NCBI RefSeq assembly: GCF_029167625.1
Contig: NZ_CP119145.1
Coordinates: 6,200,001-6,264,000, forward strand
Reading direction: 5' to 3'
Length of the DNA stretch: 64,000 bases
Source: Streptomyces sp. AM 4-1-1
GTDB lineage: Bacteria; Actinomycetota; Actinomycetes; Streptomycetales; Streptomycetaceae
A program made the position numbers and the translations under genes. The notes under the pieces are model-generated. The model saw only the letters and a program-made list of their open reading frames with translations, was not told where the DNA came from and made no database searches. Within the stretch, counting starts at the first letter, position 1. Every line of letters starts with the position of its first letter. Of this stretch, positions 45,295 through 53,786 are shown piece after piece.

Positions 45295-46100
45295 CCCGCC
45301 CGGGCCCCCGCCCCACACCCGCGAAGAACCACCCGGCACCCCCCACCGACGGCTCCGCGCCCGCCGTCCGGACGACCGGACTGGTCCGGGGATTCGGCGG
45401 CAGGACCATCCTCCGCGAACTCGATCTCACCATCCCCAAGGGGCAGTTCACCGCCCTGCTCGGCCGCAGCGGCTCCGGCAAGTCCACCCTGCTGAGGGCC
45501 GTGGCCCGCCTCGACCACACGGTCGAAGGTTCGGGTGAACTCGTCGTCCCCGACCGGGTGTCGCTCTCCTTCCAGGACTCGCGGCTGCTTCCCTGGCTGC
45601 GCCTGGTCGACAACGTCGTCCTGGGACTGCGCGGCCCCGGGACCAGGGAACGCGGTCTCACCGCACTCGCCGAGGTCGGCCTCGCGGGGCGCGAACGCGC
45701 CTGGCCCCATGAACTCTCCGGTGGCGAACAGCAGCGCGCCGCACTCGCCCGCGCCCTGGTGCGTGACCCCGAACTCCTGCTCGCCGACGAGCCGTTCGGG
45801 GCACTCGACGCGCTCACCCGGATCAAGATGCACGGACTGCTGCGCGAGCTGTACGAGCGGCACAGGCCCGCCGTCCTGCTGGTCACCCACGACGTGGACG
45901 AAGCCGTCGAACTCGCCGACCGGGTCCTCGTGCTGGAGGACGGCCGGATCTCCGTGGACCTGGCCGTCGAGCTGCCGACCCCGCGCGTCCGGCGCGACCC
46001 CCGCTTCCAGGAGTACCGCGACACGCTGCTCGCCGCGCTCGGCGTGACACCACCCCCCGTCCCTTCCGATGAGAGGAAGACCCATGCCCGGCACGTCTGA
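45270..46100 (+). CDS. ABC transporter ATP-binding protein (SsuB-like)
   Basis: This 276-residue ATPase subunit has Walker A LLGRSGSGKSTLL, Q-loop SFQDSRLLPW, signature ELSGGEQQRAALARAL, Walker B LLLADEPFGALD and H-loop VTHDVDEA. The first 35 residues are a Pro-rich extension. It overlaps the permease by 25 bp and the next gene by 17 bp, so all are co-translated. Confidence 0.92.
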   Translation: MATHTGGLTRPGPRPTPAKNHPAPPTDGSAPAVRTTGLVRGFGGRTILRELDLTIPKGQFTALLGRSGSGKSTLLRAVARLDHTVEGSGELVVPDRVSLSFQDSRLLPWLRLVDNVVLGLRGPGTRERGLTALAEVGLAGRERAWPHELSGGEQQRAALARALVRDPELLLADEPFGALDALTRIKMHGLLRELYERHRPAVLLVTHDVDEAVELADRVLVLEDGRISVDLAVELPTPRVRRDPRFQEYRDTLLAALGVTPPPVPSDERKTHARHV

Positions 46101-47472
46101 CCGCAAGCCCCTGCACCTCAACGCGTTCCTGATGTCCACCGGCCACCACGAGGCGTCCTGGCGGCTGCCTGGGAGCCAGGCCAGGGCCAACGCGGACATC
46201 GAGCACTACAAGCACCTGGCCAGGGTCGCCGAACGCGGCCGGCTCGACTCGGTGTTCCTGGCGGACAGCCCGGTCCTGATGGGCGACCCGGGCCGGCGCC
46301 CCGCCGCCACGCTGGAGCCCACCGTCCTGCTGACGGCGCTGGCCGGCGCCACCCGGCACATCGGTCTCATCGCGACCGCGTCCACCAGCTACAACGAGCC
46401 GTTCAACCTGGCCCGCCGGTTCGCCTCGCTCGACCATGTCTCCGGCGGCCGGGCCGGCTGGAACATCGTCACCACGGCCGGCGCCGACGCGGCCCGCAAC
46501 TTCGGGCTCGACGACACGCCACCGCATCACGACCGCTACCGCAGGGCCGCCGAGTTCGTCGAGGTCTCCACCAAACTCTGGGACAGCTGGGCCGACGACG
46601 CGGTGGTCGCCGACAAGGAACGCGGCGTCCACGCCCTCGCCGCACGCGTGCGGCGCATCGGCCACACCGGTGAGTTCTTCCGGGTCGACGGCCCGCTCAA
46701 CGTACAACGCCCGCCACAGGGCTACCCGTTGCTGGTGCAGGCCGGGTCCAGCGAGGACGGCAAGGACTTCGCGGCCCGCTACGCGGAGGCGGTGTTCACC
46801 GCGCAGCAGACACTGGAGGAGGGCGTCGCCTTCTACAAGGACGTCAAACAGCGCGCCCGGCTCATCGGCCGTGACCCGGACGGACTCAAGATCCTCCCCG
46901 GCATCGTGCCCGTCATCGGCGACACCGAGGCGCAGGCCCTGGAGCTGGACGCCGAACTGGACCGGCTGATCGTGCCCGAGTACGCCAAGGTCCAGCTGGC
47001 GCGGAGTCTGGGACTCGCACCCGAGGAACTGGACCTCGACGCCGAACTCCCCGACGACATCCCCACCGAGGACGAGATCGAGGGCGCCAAGAGTCGCTAC
47101 ACCCTCATCGTGGAACTGGCCCGGCGCGAGCACCTGACGGTACGTCAGCTCATCGGGCGACTCGGAGGCGGCCGGGGGCACCGCACCTTCGCCGGTACGG
47201 CCGAGCAGGTCGCCGACACCATCGGGCACTGGTACGACAGCGGCGCGGCCGACGGCTTCAACATCATGCCCGCCGTGCTCCCCTCCGGCCTTGAGGTCTT
47301 CGTCGACCGGGTGGTCCCGATCCTCCAGGAACGCGGCCTGTTCCGTACCGAGTACACCGGCAGCACCCTCCGCGAGCACTACGGACTGCCCCGCCCCGCC
47401 AACCGCCTCTTCGACACCGTCGACCGCCGCGAGGAGTACGTCGGGGTCGGGCTCGCCGCCGAGGCGGGGTGA
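46084..47472 (+). CDS. FMN-dependent monooxygenase of the NtaA/SnaA/DszA group (LLM fold)
   Basis: This 462-residue luciferase-like monooxygenase begins LHLNAFLMSTGHHEASWRLP and contains HVSGGRAGWNIVTTAGADAARNFG, both diagnostic for the nitrilotriacetate/dibenzothiophene-sulfone group. It uses reduced FMN from a separate reductase to oxidise the imported substrate, likely releasing sulfite from a C-S compound. The exact substrate cannot be told from sequence. The ATG at 46084 follows GAGAGGAAG. Confidence 0.85.
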   Translation: MPGTSDRKPLHLNAFLMSTGHHEASWRLPGSQARANADIEHYKHLARVAERGRLDSVFLADSPVLMGDPGRRPAATLEPTVLLTALAGATRHIGLIATASTSYNEPFNLARRFASLDHVSGGRAGWNIVTTAGADAARNFGLDDTPPHHDRYRRAAEFVEVSTKLWDSWADDAVVADKERGVHALAARVRRIGHTGEFFRVDGPLNVQRPPQGYPLLVQAGSSEDGKDFAARYAEAVFTAQQTLEEGVAFYKDVKQRARLIGRDPDGLKILPGIVPVIGDTEAQALELDAELDRLIVPEYAKVQLARSLGLAPEELDLDAELPDDIPTEDEIEGAKSRYTLIVELARREHLTVRQLIGRLGGGRGHRTFAGTAEQVADTIGHWYDSGAADGFNIMPAVLPSGLEVFVDRVVPILQERGLFRTEYTGSTLREHYGLPRPANRLFDTVDRREEYVGVGLAAEAG

Positions 47473-47537
47473 GGAGGCGGCTCCCGGACGACGTGTCGGT
47501 CGCCCCGGCCGGGCGGTGGACCGGTCATGGTGGTGGT

Positions 47538-48047
47538 ATGAACACCGCAACGATTTTGGCGGATGCGTTCGAGCGCATCAAGGAAACGGTGCACGGCGCG
47601 GTCGAGGGCCTCTCCCCGGACGACCTCAACGCCCGGATCGACGAGGGGGCGAACTCGATCGCCTGGCTCGTCTGGCACCTCACCCGGGTCCAGGACGATC
47701 ACCTCGCGGACGCGGCGGGGACCGAACAGGTCTGGTTCGACGAGGACTGGGCCGCCCGCTTCGAGCTGCCCTTCGAGGAGGGCGCGACCGGCTACGGTCA
47801 GAGCAGCGAGGAGGTCGGGGCCGTACGGGTGGAATCGGCGGAGCTGCTGCTCGGCTACCACGACGCCGTGCACGAGCGGAGCGTCGGCTTCGTCCGAGGA
47901 CTCGACGACAAGGCGCTGGACCGCGTCGTGGACGAGAACTGGTCGCCCCCGGTGACGCTCGGGGTGCGCCTGATCAGCGTGATCTCGGACGACCTCCAGC
48001 ACGCGGGCCAGGCGGCCTTCGTCCGGGGCTCGCTGAAGCGTCGCTGA
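47538..48047 (+). CDS. DinB-family (DUF664-like) protein
   Basis: This 169-residue four-helix-bundle protein of the DinB/mycothiol-dependent transferase superfamily shows potential metal-binding His residues in LVWHLTRVQDDHLAD and LQHAGQAAF. Such proteins in actinobacteria use mycothiol or bind metals, but the role of this one is unknown. ATG 47538 is the first good start after a GGTGGTGGT tract. It is probably not part of the preceding operon, given the 65-bp gap. Confidence 0.75.
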   Translation: MNTATILADAFERIKETVHGAVEGLSPDDLNARIDEGANSIAWLVWHLTRVQDDHLADAAGTEQVWFDEDWAARFELPFEEGATGYGQSSEEVGAVRVESAELLLGYHDAVHERSVGFVRGLDDKALDRVVDENWSPPVTLGVRLISVISDDLQHAGQAAFVRGSLKRR

Positions 48048-48117
48048 ACCGTACGGACGCGGAGCCGCCGGCCCGGTCGGGAACGGGCCGGCGGCTCGCC
48101 GGGCGGGCGCGCACCGG

Positions 48118-50304
48118 TCAGGACACGGTGACCCGGGCCCTGCAGTCGTCACGGGCGAGCAGCACGTCCGGGTCGTCCGGCGCGAGCCCGGCCGCGATGT
48201 CGAGTTCGGCCAGTGCCTCCTGCCAGCGCCCCGCGTCCTGGAGCAGATACGCGTGGTTGAACCGCACGGCGGGATCGTCCGGGGCCAGGGCCACCGCGCG
48301 TTCCAGGTCGGCCAGCGCGATCGCCGCGTGGCCGGTGGCATGGGCGACGGTGGCCCGGCCGCACAGCGCCGCGACGAGATCGGGATCGGCGGCCAGCGCC
48401 CGGTCGAACGCCGCCCGCGCCGCCTCGTGCTCCTCACGTTCACCGTGCACCTGGCCGAGCACCGCCAGGAGATGGGGATTGTCCGGCGACTCCACCAGGC
48501 CCGCGAGCGCGTCGCGCTCGGCCGCCGCCAGGTCGCCCGCCGCCAGATGGATGCCGGACCGGTTCACATAGGCGTCCGTGAAGTCGGGGTCGAGTTCCAG
48601 GACCAGGGTGAAATCCTCCAACGCGCCCTCGGTGTCGCCGAGTTCGTTCCGCAGGTCACCCCGGTTGTAGTACGCCTCGGGGAACGGCGGACCGAGACGC
48701 AGCGCCGTCCGGTACTCGTCCAGGGCCTCCTGCCAACGTCCGGCCCGGCGCAGCAGGTTGGCGAGGTCGAAGTGGTACTCGGGGTAGTACGGGTCGACCT
48801 CGACGACCGCGCGCAGATCGGTCAGCGCCTCGTCCAGCCGGCCGAGCGCGGTCAGCACCTGTGCCCGGTTGTGGCGCAGCACGGACCGGTGCAGATGGTG
48901 CTCGTCCGCGCCGAGTTCGCGGTCGAGGGTGGCTATGCCCGAGGTGACGAGGTCGAGCGCCGCCAGCGGTCGTTTGCGGTGTGCCTCGATGAGGGCCAGA
49001 CCGTTGCTGTGGAAGACCGTGTTGAAGGCGCGGTCCTTCGGATCGGGCAGCAGCGAGGCGATCGCGATGGCCTCGTTGATCCAGGCCATCGCGCGGACGT
49101 GGTCCCGGCGTCCGGCCTCGCGGTGACGGGTGTAGAGCATGGCGGTCGCGTAGGCGCACTCGATGTGGATGGCCGCGTCGCGGGTGCGGGCCCGTGCCTC
49201 GTCGCAGATCGCCTCGGCCTCCTCGGCCCGGCCCATCGCGGACAGACAGGTGGGGAGCTTCCTGGTGAGCTTCCACCACAGGCCGAAGTCCCGCTCCCGG
49301 TCGACCAGGGCGCGGCCCCGGTCGCAGAAGTCGATGGCGGCGTCGTAGAACCCGTGACGCATGCAGTCGTCCATGGCGTCGAGCAGCGCGGCCGTACCCG
49401 CGCCGAGCGGGTCCGCGCCGTGCATCAGGTGGTACGGGATCGCCCCGAAGGCCCATGAGCGCTGGCCGTCGGCCCGCAGTTCGGCGGCCCGCAGGTCGTG
49501 CAGTTCCCGCCGCGCCGACAGCGGTGCGCGCAGATACGCGGCCAGCAGCTCGTCGTCGGTTCCGTCCCCGTTGACGTACCGTTCGGCCGCCGCCGCCGCC
49601 GCCTCGTCCGGCCCGTCCCCGGACATCTCCGCACCGCCGGCTGCGCCCTGCGACGACCGGGGGGCGTCCACGCGACGGCAGTGCCGTTCCAGCACCGAGG
49701 GCGACAGTTCCTCGTTCCCCTTGGTGCCCGGCTCCAGCCGCTCGTCGGGGACCGGCGGAACGAGCAGCGCCTCCGTACCGCCCACCACCAGGGTCAACAG
49801 TCGGGCGGGCATCCGCCGCAGCAGCACCGCCACGAACTCCCGGTCGGTCGGATCGGCCTGGTCCAATGCGTCCACGAACACGGAACGGGACCCCGTCCCG
49901 TCGGCGGACAGCACCGCGAGCAGGAAGTCGGTGAGCCCGTGCGCGATCCGCCGTGTGCGCAGACGGGAGTAGTAGCGGGTGCGCTCGGCGGGTGAGGCGA
50001 GGGAGGTGAGCGTTTCCAGGGAGGCCGGTACGAGATCACGCAACTCCGGTGCCACGCTTAGGATTTCGACCTCATGGGTACTCACCAGGTCCGGCCGCTC
50101 GGCGAAGACACCGGGCACCACGGCGCGCATCAGTGTCCCGGCCGCCGTGTACGGGCCGCGCAGCCGCCGGTGGGCGGACACCGCCGGCAGCAGGGGCGGC
50201 GGCAGGACCAGCTCCCGGCAGCGCGCCGCCCGGTCGCGGCGATGTGCTCCGACGAGGAGGATGTGCCGGTCGGCACCCGTCGACGTGGCTCCTTCAGCGG
50301 ACAA
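48118..50304 (-). CDS. TPR protein with degenerate AAA-like N-terminus (RiPP locus)
   Basis: This 728-residue protein has an N-terminal 200 residues that resemble part of an AAA/STAND ATPase (VFVDALDQADPTDREFVAVLLRRMP as a Walker-B-like element), but no Walker A is seen. From about residue 240 on it is built of TPR-like helix pairs with canonical units such as PEYHFDLANLLRRAGRWQEALDEYRTAL. It may be a scaffold or a regulator. The TTG start lies 18 bp after the stop of the PqqD/M50 gene, so the two form one operon with the peptide gene at 51881. No enzyme function is visible. Confidence 0.7.
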   Translation of the reverse strand: MSAEGATSTGADRHILLVGAHRRDRAARCRELVLPPPLLPAVSAHRRLRGPYTAAGTLMRAVVPGVFAERPDLVSTHEVEILSVAPELRDLVPASLETLTSLASPAERTRYYSRLRTRRIAHGLTDFLLAVLSADGTGSRSVFVDALDQADPTDREFVAVLLRRMPARLLTLVVGGTEALLVPPVPDERLEPGTKGNEELSPSVLERHCRRVDAPRSSQGAAGGAEMSGDGPDEAAAAAAERYVNGDGTDDELLAAYLRAPLSARRELHDLRAAELRADGQRSWAFGAIPYHLMHGADPLGAGTAALLDAMDDCMRHGFYDAAIDFCDRGRALVDRERDFGLWWKLTRKLPTCLSAMGRAEEAEAICDEARARTRDAAIHIECAYATAMLYTRHREAGRRDHVRAMAWINEAIAIASLLPDPKDRAFNTVFHSNGLALIEAHRKRPLAALDLVTSGIATLDRELGADEHHLHRSVLRHNRAQVLTALGRLDEALTDLRAVVEVDPYYPEYHFDLANLLRRAGRWQEALDEYRTALRLGPPFPEAYYNRGDLRNELGDTEGALEDFTLVLELDPDFTDAYVNRSGIHLAAGDLAAAERDALAGLVESPDNPHLLAVLGQVHGEREEHEAARAAFDRALAADPDLVAALCGRATVAHATGHAAIALADLERAVALAPDDPAVRFNHAYLLQDAGRWQEALAELDIAAGLAPDDPDVLLARDDCRARVTVS

Positions 50305-50322
50305 GACGCGCTCCAGGTGTGG

Positions 50323-51576
50323 TCAGGAGGGAGGGAAGGCGACGTCATCGGCGGCGGCCCTCGCCGCTCGCCTGTCGCGTACGTACAGCGCGCACGCGAT
50401 CCCGATCTCGCCGATGCTCAGCAGCAGGAACACGCCGCTGTCGACCAGTTCGGCGGCCCCCGCCGACCGGCCGTCGAACAGCCGCCCGAGCACGGTGCCG
50501 AACAGCCGGTACGCCGCCGGGATCATGGCGAACGCCAGAGTGGCCAGCGAGAACGCGTAGCCGGCGGCCATCAGCACCGAGTACCAGCGGGCCGCGTCCC
50601 GGTCACGCGGGTGCCAGCCCCGCGGATCGTGCGCGGCCGGCCGGCCGCGCAGCGCGTTCCACCGGTTGCGGTTGAGCTGCTTGGCGGTGGTCTGCAGGTC
50701 CACACAGCCAAGGACCGTGACCACCAGGTAGTACACATCGGTCTGGAGGAAGAACCAGCACTGCCACAGCAGCCGCAGCATGGTGAGGTACGCCAGCGCC
50801 AACGCGATCGTGGCCACGGCGGGGAACGTGCCGTCGGGCCGTCGCAGCACGGCGGCGACCAGGGTGAGCGCGGCCAGCACGCCCGCGTCGGTGAGCATGC
50901 CCGCGAGGATCGGCAGATAGCGCTTGCGCCTGGGGACGGCGACCAGCCCGTCCATGGTCGTCTGGAACACCAGGTAGTACAGCCGGCGTCCCACGGACAG
51001 CCGTGACGGCAGCCCCAGTCTGCGTCCGGCCAGTGCGTGAGCGGCCTCGTGCAGCAGGATCAGCGGCGTCTGCGCCAGATACAGCGTCACGATGACCAGG
51101 GACATGTAGTGCGTGAAGAACAGGTGGTGGTACGTGGGAAGCAGAACCGGGGCCCTCACGGTGACCCCCAGCCACGCCACGATCAGCGCCGCGAACAACA
51201 CCCCGGACACCGGCGAGAAGACCGCGCGGCCCAGGCGCGCCCAGCGCACCCGCACGGGTGCCGAGGCCGCCTGATCGGCGTCGCGGGTGAATCCGAGTTC
51301 GGTCAGATCGGCGACGAAGTCGTCGATGTCCACCGGTTCGCCGTACTGGACGAGATACCACTCGGCGGCCCGCGCCCTGCTCTCACCGTCGACCAGCCGC
51401 CGCAGCAGCGCCGCGCCGTCCGACGGCAGTACGACGAACGTGCCGGCGTCCATGCGGCCCACCGTCACCTCGTCGCCCTCGGGCTGGAAGACCAGCGGAT
51501 GGAAGGCGACGCGCTCCGGGGCCGCCCCCGACGCCTCGGTGTTCCGCGGCGCCTGTGGTGCCGGAGTTCTTGACAT
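50323..51576 (-). CDS. PqqD-domain M50-type membrane metalloprotease (putative RiPP protease)
   Basis: This 417-residue protein starts with a PqqD-like peptide-recognition domain (about residues 20-97: VAFHPLVFQPEGDEVTVGRMD...GAALLRRL...DIDDFVADLTELG). Several membrane helices follow, with zinc motif HEAAH at 176-180 in LILLHEAAHALAGRRLG and a possible third ligand in the LTDAG helix near residue 230. PqqD domains bind RiPP leader peptides, and M50 proteases cut in or near membranes. It would therefore recognise, cleave or export the small peptide encoded upstream. The ATG at 51576 follows TGGAGG. Confidence 0.78.
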   Translation of the reverse strand: MSRTPAPQAPRNTEASGAAPERVAFHPLVFQPEGDEVTVGRMDAGTFVVLPSDGAALLRRLVDGESRARAAEWYLVQYGEPVDIDDFVADLTELGFTRDADQAASAPVRVRWARLGRAVFSPVSGVLFAALIVAWLGVTVRAPVLLPTYHHLFFTHYMSLVIVTLYLAQTPLILLHEAAHALAGRRLGLPSRLSVGRRLYYLVFQTTMDGLVAVPRRKRYLPILAGMLTDAGVLAALTLVAAVLRRPDGTFPAVATIALALAYLTMLRLLWQCWFFLQTDVYYLVVTVLGCVDLQTTAKQLNRNRWNALRGRPAAHDPRGWHPRDRDAARWYSVLMAAGYAFSLATLAFAMIPAAYRLFGTVLGRLFDGRSAGAAELVDSGVFLLLSIGEIGIACALYVRDRRAARAAADDVAFPPS

Positions 51577-51880
51577 AGGTCCTCCACAGGACGGCCTCGT
51601 CGCTGGACGGGTACCCGGGTGTGCGGCAGAGCCGTGGGCGGTGCGTACGACGGACACCCGCCGCACCACCCACGGCATGTGGCGTCGGACCGACGGCGCC
51701 GGTCCCGACAGAGGGTCTCGCCCCGTCGCGTCACCCGGTGCGCACGCTCGCGGCGTCGACCGGAGGCCCGGTGGCTTCTCCTCCGAAACCCTGAGGGCCA
51801 GGGGCCCTTCGAGGACTTCGGTCCGCTTCGCGAACGCACGCGGGAACAGTGGTCAGGGACGAACGCCGCCGGTCATGGGG
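51577..51880. other. Spacer between peptide gene and PqqD/M50 gene
   Basis: No gene is seen in these 304 bp. A 15-bp stem-loop lies at 51631-51676, and GC-rich pairs of shorter repeats fill the rest. It probably serves as a partial terminator that lets the peptide transcript exceed that of the downstream genes. Confidence 0.45.
51631..51676 (-). terminator. Hairpin downstream of the peptide gene
   Basis: GCCGTGGGCGGTGCG (51631-51645) and CGCACCACCCACGGC (51662-51676) pair with one mismatch around a 16-nt loop. It sits between the small peptide gene and the protease gene on the same strand. Confidence 0.55.
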
Positions 51881-51970
51881 CTAGTTGGCGGCGCAACCAC
51901 AGCCGTACAGCGAGGCGCCCGAGCCGGTGAGCTTGACGGCGCCGGCCTTGCGGATGGTGATCTTCTTCAT
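51881..51970 (-). CDS. Putative RiPP precursor peptide (29 residues, CxC tail)
   Basis: This short gene encodes a 29-residue peptide with a basic N-terminal part, MKKITIRKAGAVKLT. Its C-terminal part is small-residue-rich and ends SLYGCGCAAN. The ATG at 51970 is preceded by GAAAGG 8 nt away. The leader-like charged half, the short Gly/Ser/Cys tail and the PqqD/M50 gene downstream are what is expected of a ribosomal peptide natural-product precursor. I do not recognise a named class. The outline resembles methanobactin precursors, but no mbnB/mbnC is present. A longer frame to 52117 has no ribosome site. Confidence 0.62.
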   Translation of the reverse strand: MKKITIRKAGAVKLTGSGASLYGCGCAAN

Positions 51971-52721
51971 GGTGTCGACCTTTCGCTGGGAGTGCGTACA
52001 TGACCGGTACAACGCCCGGCGCGCGGCCGGCATCGTTCGCGGGCCGGACGGGCGGTGTTCCGGCGAACAGCAACAGGTGTAGCAGGAGGAGGCCGGTCTC
52101 CAGGGGGCACAGAACACATGCAGAACGTACGCAGAACATTCTCAGAACGCCTCCGCCCGCCCGCCTCGGACAGCGGACCGGGCCCGCCGGGCGTCCGCCC
52201 GAAGGCACCGGTGCCGGGGCGGGGGAGCCGGAGCGAAACGGCCTCAAGCCACGCGCCCGTACGGTCCTCACACCAGACCGATACCGGCCATTCACCAAAG
52301 GACATGCGACGTGGGCGGGGCGATGTCCGCCCATTGACGGGCACTTCGGCAGGCGGCATCCTGAGTGCGCTTCAGCCGCGCGTGGCCTCGTGGCGCGACT
52401 CCGGGCCGGGACGGCTTCATCCGGCCACGAGGCGCGCTGCTTCCCCTGGTGGCCGCTCTCCGCCCGGTTCGACGCGGGTGCGGCGGGTGTTGGACAGATG
52501 AGACGACGGAGGCAGCCGGTTCGAAGCATGCTGCGCATGAGGTCCGTCCCGTGTGCCGGTCACCGTGGGTGCCGCCGTGCGACGGGGCCTTCCCGTACGG
52601 CTCGGTCCGGCCGGTGATGGGACAGCTGCCGAGGATCGTCCGCGAACGTCGATGCCCGAACGAGGACGCTTCACCATTTCCCGGAGAACGCACACCGACA
52701 CGCAGGGAAAGGCCGATTCCG
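51971..52721. promoter_or_regulatory. Divergent region between the peptide gene and the XRE regulator
   Basis: This 751-bp region has no gene that I can support; frames are Arg-rich and lack ribosome sites. Its notable content is the four-fold CAGAAC array at 52110-52148, about 140-180 bp upstream of the peptide start. Confidence 0.5.
52110..52148. repeat. Four CAGAAC direct repeats with exact 11-bp period
   Basis: CAGAAC starts at 52110, 52121, 52132 and 52143. On the peptide-gene strand it reads GTTCTG four times, one helical turn apart. Such arrays are typical operators, for instance for SARP-type activators that read 11-bp-spaced heptamers. The protein reading it here is unknown. Confidence 0.8.
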
Positions 52722-53543
52722 ATGAGCGAGCGAGACCTGGTGGGACCCGCGTCGGACGGAACCGCCGACACACCGCGATGTACCGGCACCGGACGCGGTG
52801 GGCACCGGCCGCCGCGGGAAACGGTCGCGCAGCGGTCGCAAAGACCCCTGCCCGACGCGCGGCCCGCCCCACAGCCGCCGGACGCGCTTCCGGCCGAAAT
52901 CCGGCTGGGGCTTGCCCTGCGCAGGTTGCGGCTGGAAGAAGGCTTGTCGTTACGGGCGCTCGCGCGTCGGCTGGGTTACAGCGCGCACAGCGCGATCGCC
53001 GATTTCGAGGGCGGACGCAGGCTTCCGTCGGAAGCGCTGGTCCGGTCCTGCGAGTCGGTCTTCGCCGTGCCCCCGGGCACCCTGCTGGCACTGCGCCGTG
53101 AAGCGCTCGCCGACCGGGCGGGCCAGCTGGCCGGTGGCGGGCCGGTACCGGCCGCCCGCCCCGTCGAGAACCCCGCGACCACGGAACCGACCGGTACCGG
53201 GTCACAGGACGGACCGGCGCACCCGGAAGCCGTCGGCCACGGGACCGCGGGCGCCACGGCGCTCCCGTCGGCCGTCGCGGAACTCACAGCCGTCCTGCGG
53301 CGACGCACCCATCAGTGGTGGACCGGCGCCGCCCCGGCCCCGGTGGTCCGAACCGACGTGGAACGCAAGGGCGTTGAGCTGATACGGGCCATGGCCTCTT
53401 CGCTCGCCGTGGTGGGCGCGAGCCTGCTGCTGTCGGCCATGGCGCCGGACGCCCCCGTGCGGGACGGATACGTCCGCGCGGCCGACGCCCCGCACGATCT
53501 GGAGGACAACACGCCCCCGGAGGTCGGCCAGGCCCTGGCCTGA
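52722..53543 (+). CDS. XRE-family HTH regulator with C-terminal hydrophobic segment
   Basis: This 273-residue protein has an XRE helix-turn-helix at about residues 62-116 (LRRLRLEEGLSLRALARRLGYSAHSAIADFEGGRRLPSEAL). A disordered Pro/Gly/Thr region follows, then a short hydrophobic stretch near residue 235 (MASSLAVVGASLLLSAMAP) that could cross or touch the membrane. It is divergent from the peptide locus and is the nearest regulator. The ATG at 52722 follows AGGGAAAGG. Control of the peptide genes is an inference from position. Confidence 0.75.
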   Translation: MSERDLVGPASDGTADTPRCTGTGRGGHRPPRETVAQRSQRPLPDARPAPQPPDALPAEIRLGLALRRLRLEEGLSLRALARRLGYSAHSAIADFEGGRRLPSEALVRSCESVFAVPPGTLLALRREALADRAGQLAGGGPVPAARPVENPATTEPTGTGSQDGPAHPEAVGHGTAGATALPSAVAELTAVLRRRTHQWWTGAAPAPVVRTDVERKGVELIRAMASSLAVVGASLLLSAMAPDAPVRDGYVRAADAPHDLEDNTPPEVGQALA

Positions 53544-53786
53544 CCCGGGGGACCGGGCTCCGGCGTACCGGCGGAGGTGACGGCCGATGGGTACGTGGTG
53601 GCACAACACGCGCGGTCGTGCCCCTGCCCCCGGTGCTCGTCCGGCCGTACCCCGGTCTCGACGGTCCTCGCGGCGCCGGCCCGGCAGGCCGGTGCCGCCA
53701 CCGGGCACGCCGCCGGTCACCGGCGGCCGCGCGACCGGAGCCGCACAGCCGTCCGCGAGCGGGTCCGTGGCCTCGTCAGCCCCCGG

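Noticed and set aside
51881..51970. The peptide as a methanobactin precursor, given its basic leader and CxC tail.
   Set aside because: The mbnB/mbnC-type genes (DUF692 and partner) needed for oxazolone-thioamide formation are absent nearby. Likeness in outline is not enough.
13730..52317. CCAAAGGACATG followed by GAC occurs both before the collagenase (13730) and upstream of the peptide locus (52295).
   Set aside because: A 12-base match plus scattered identities is expected by chance in 64 kb, and the flanks differ. It is not enough for a shared regulator.
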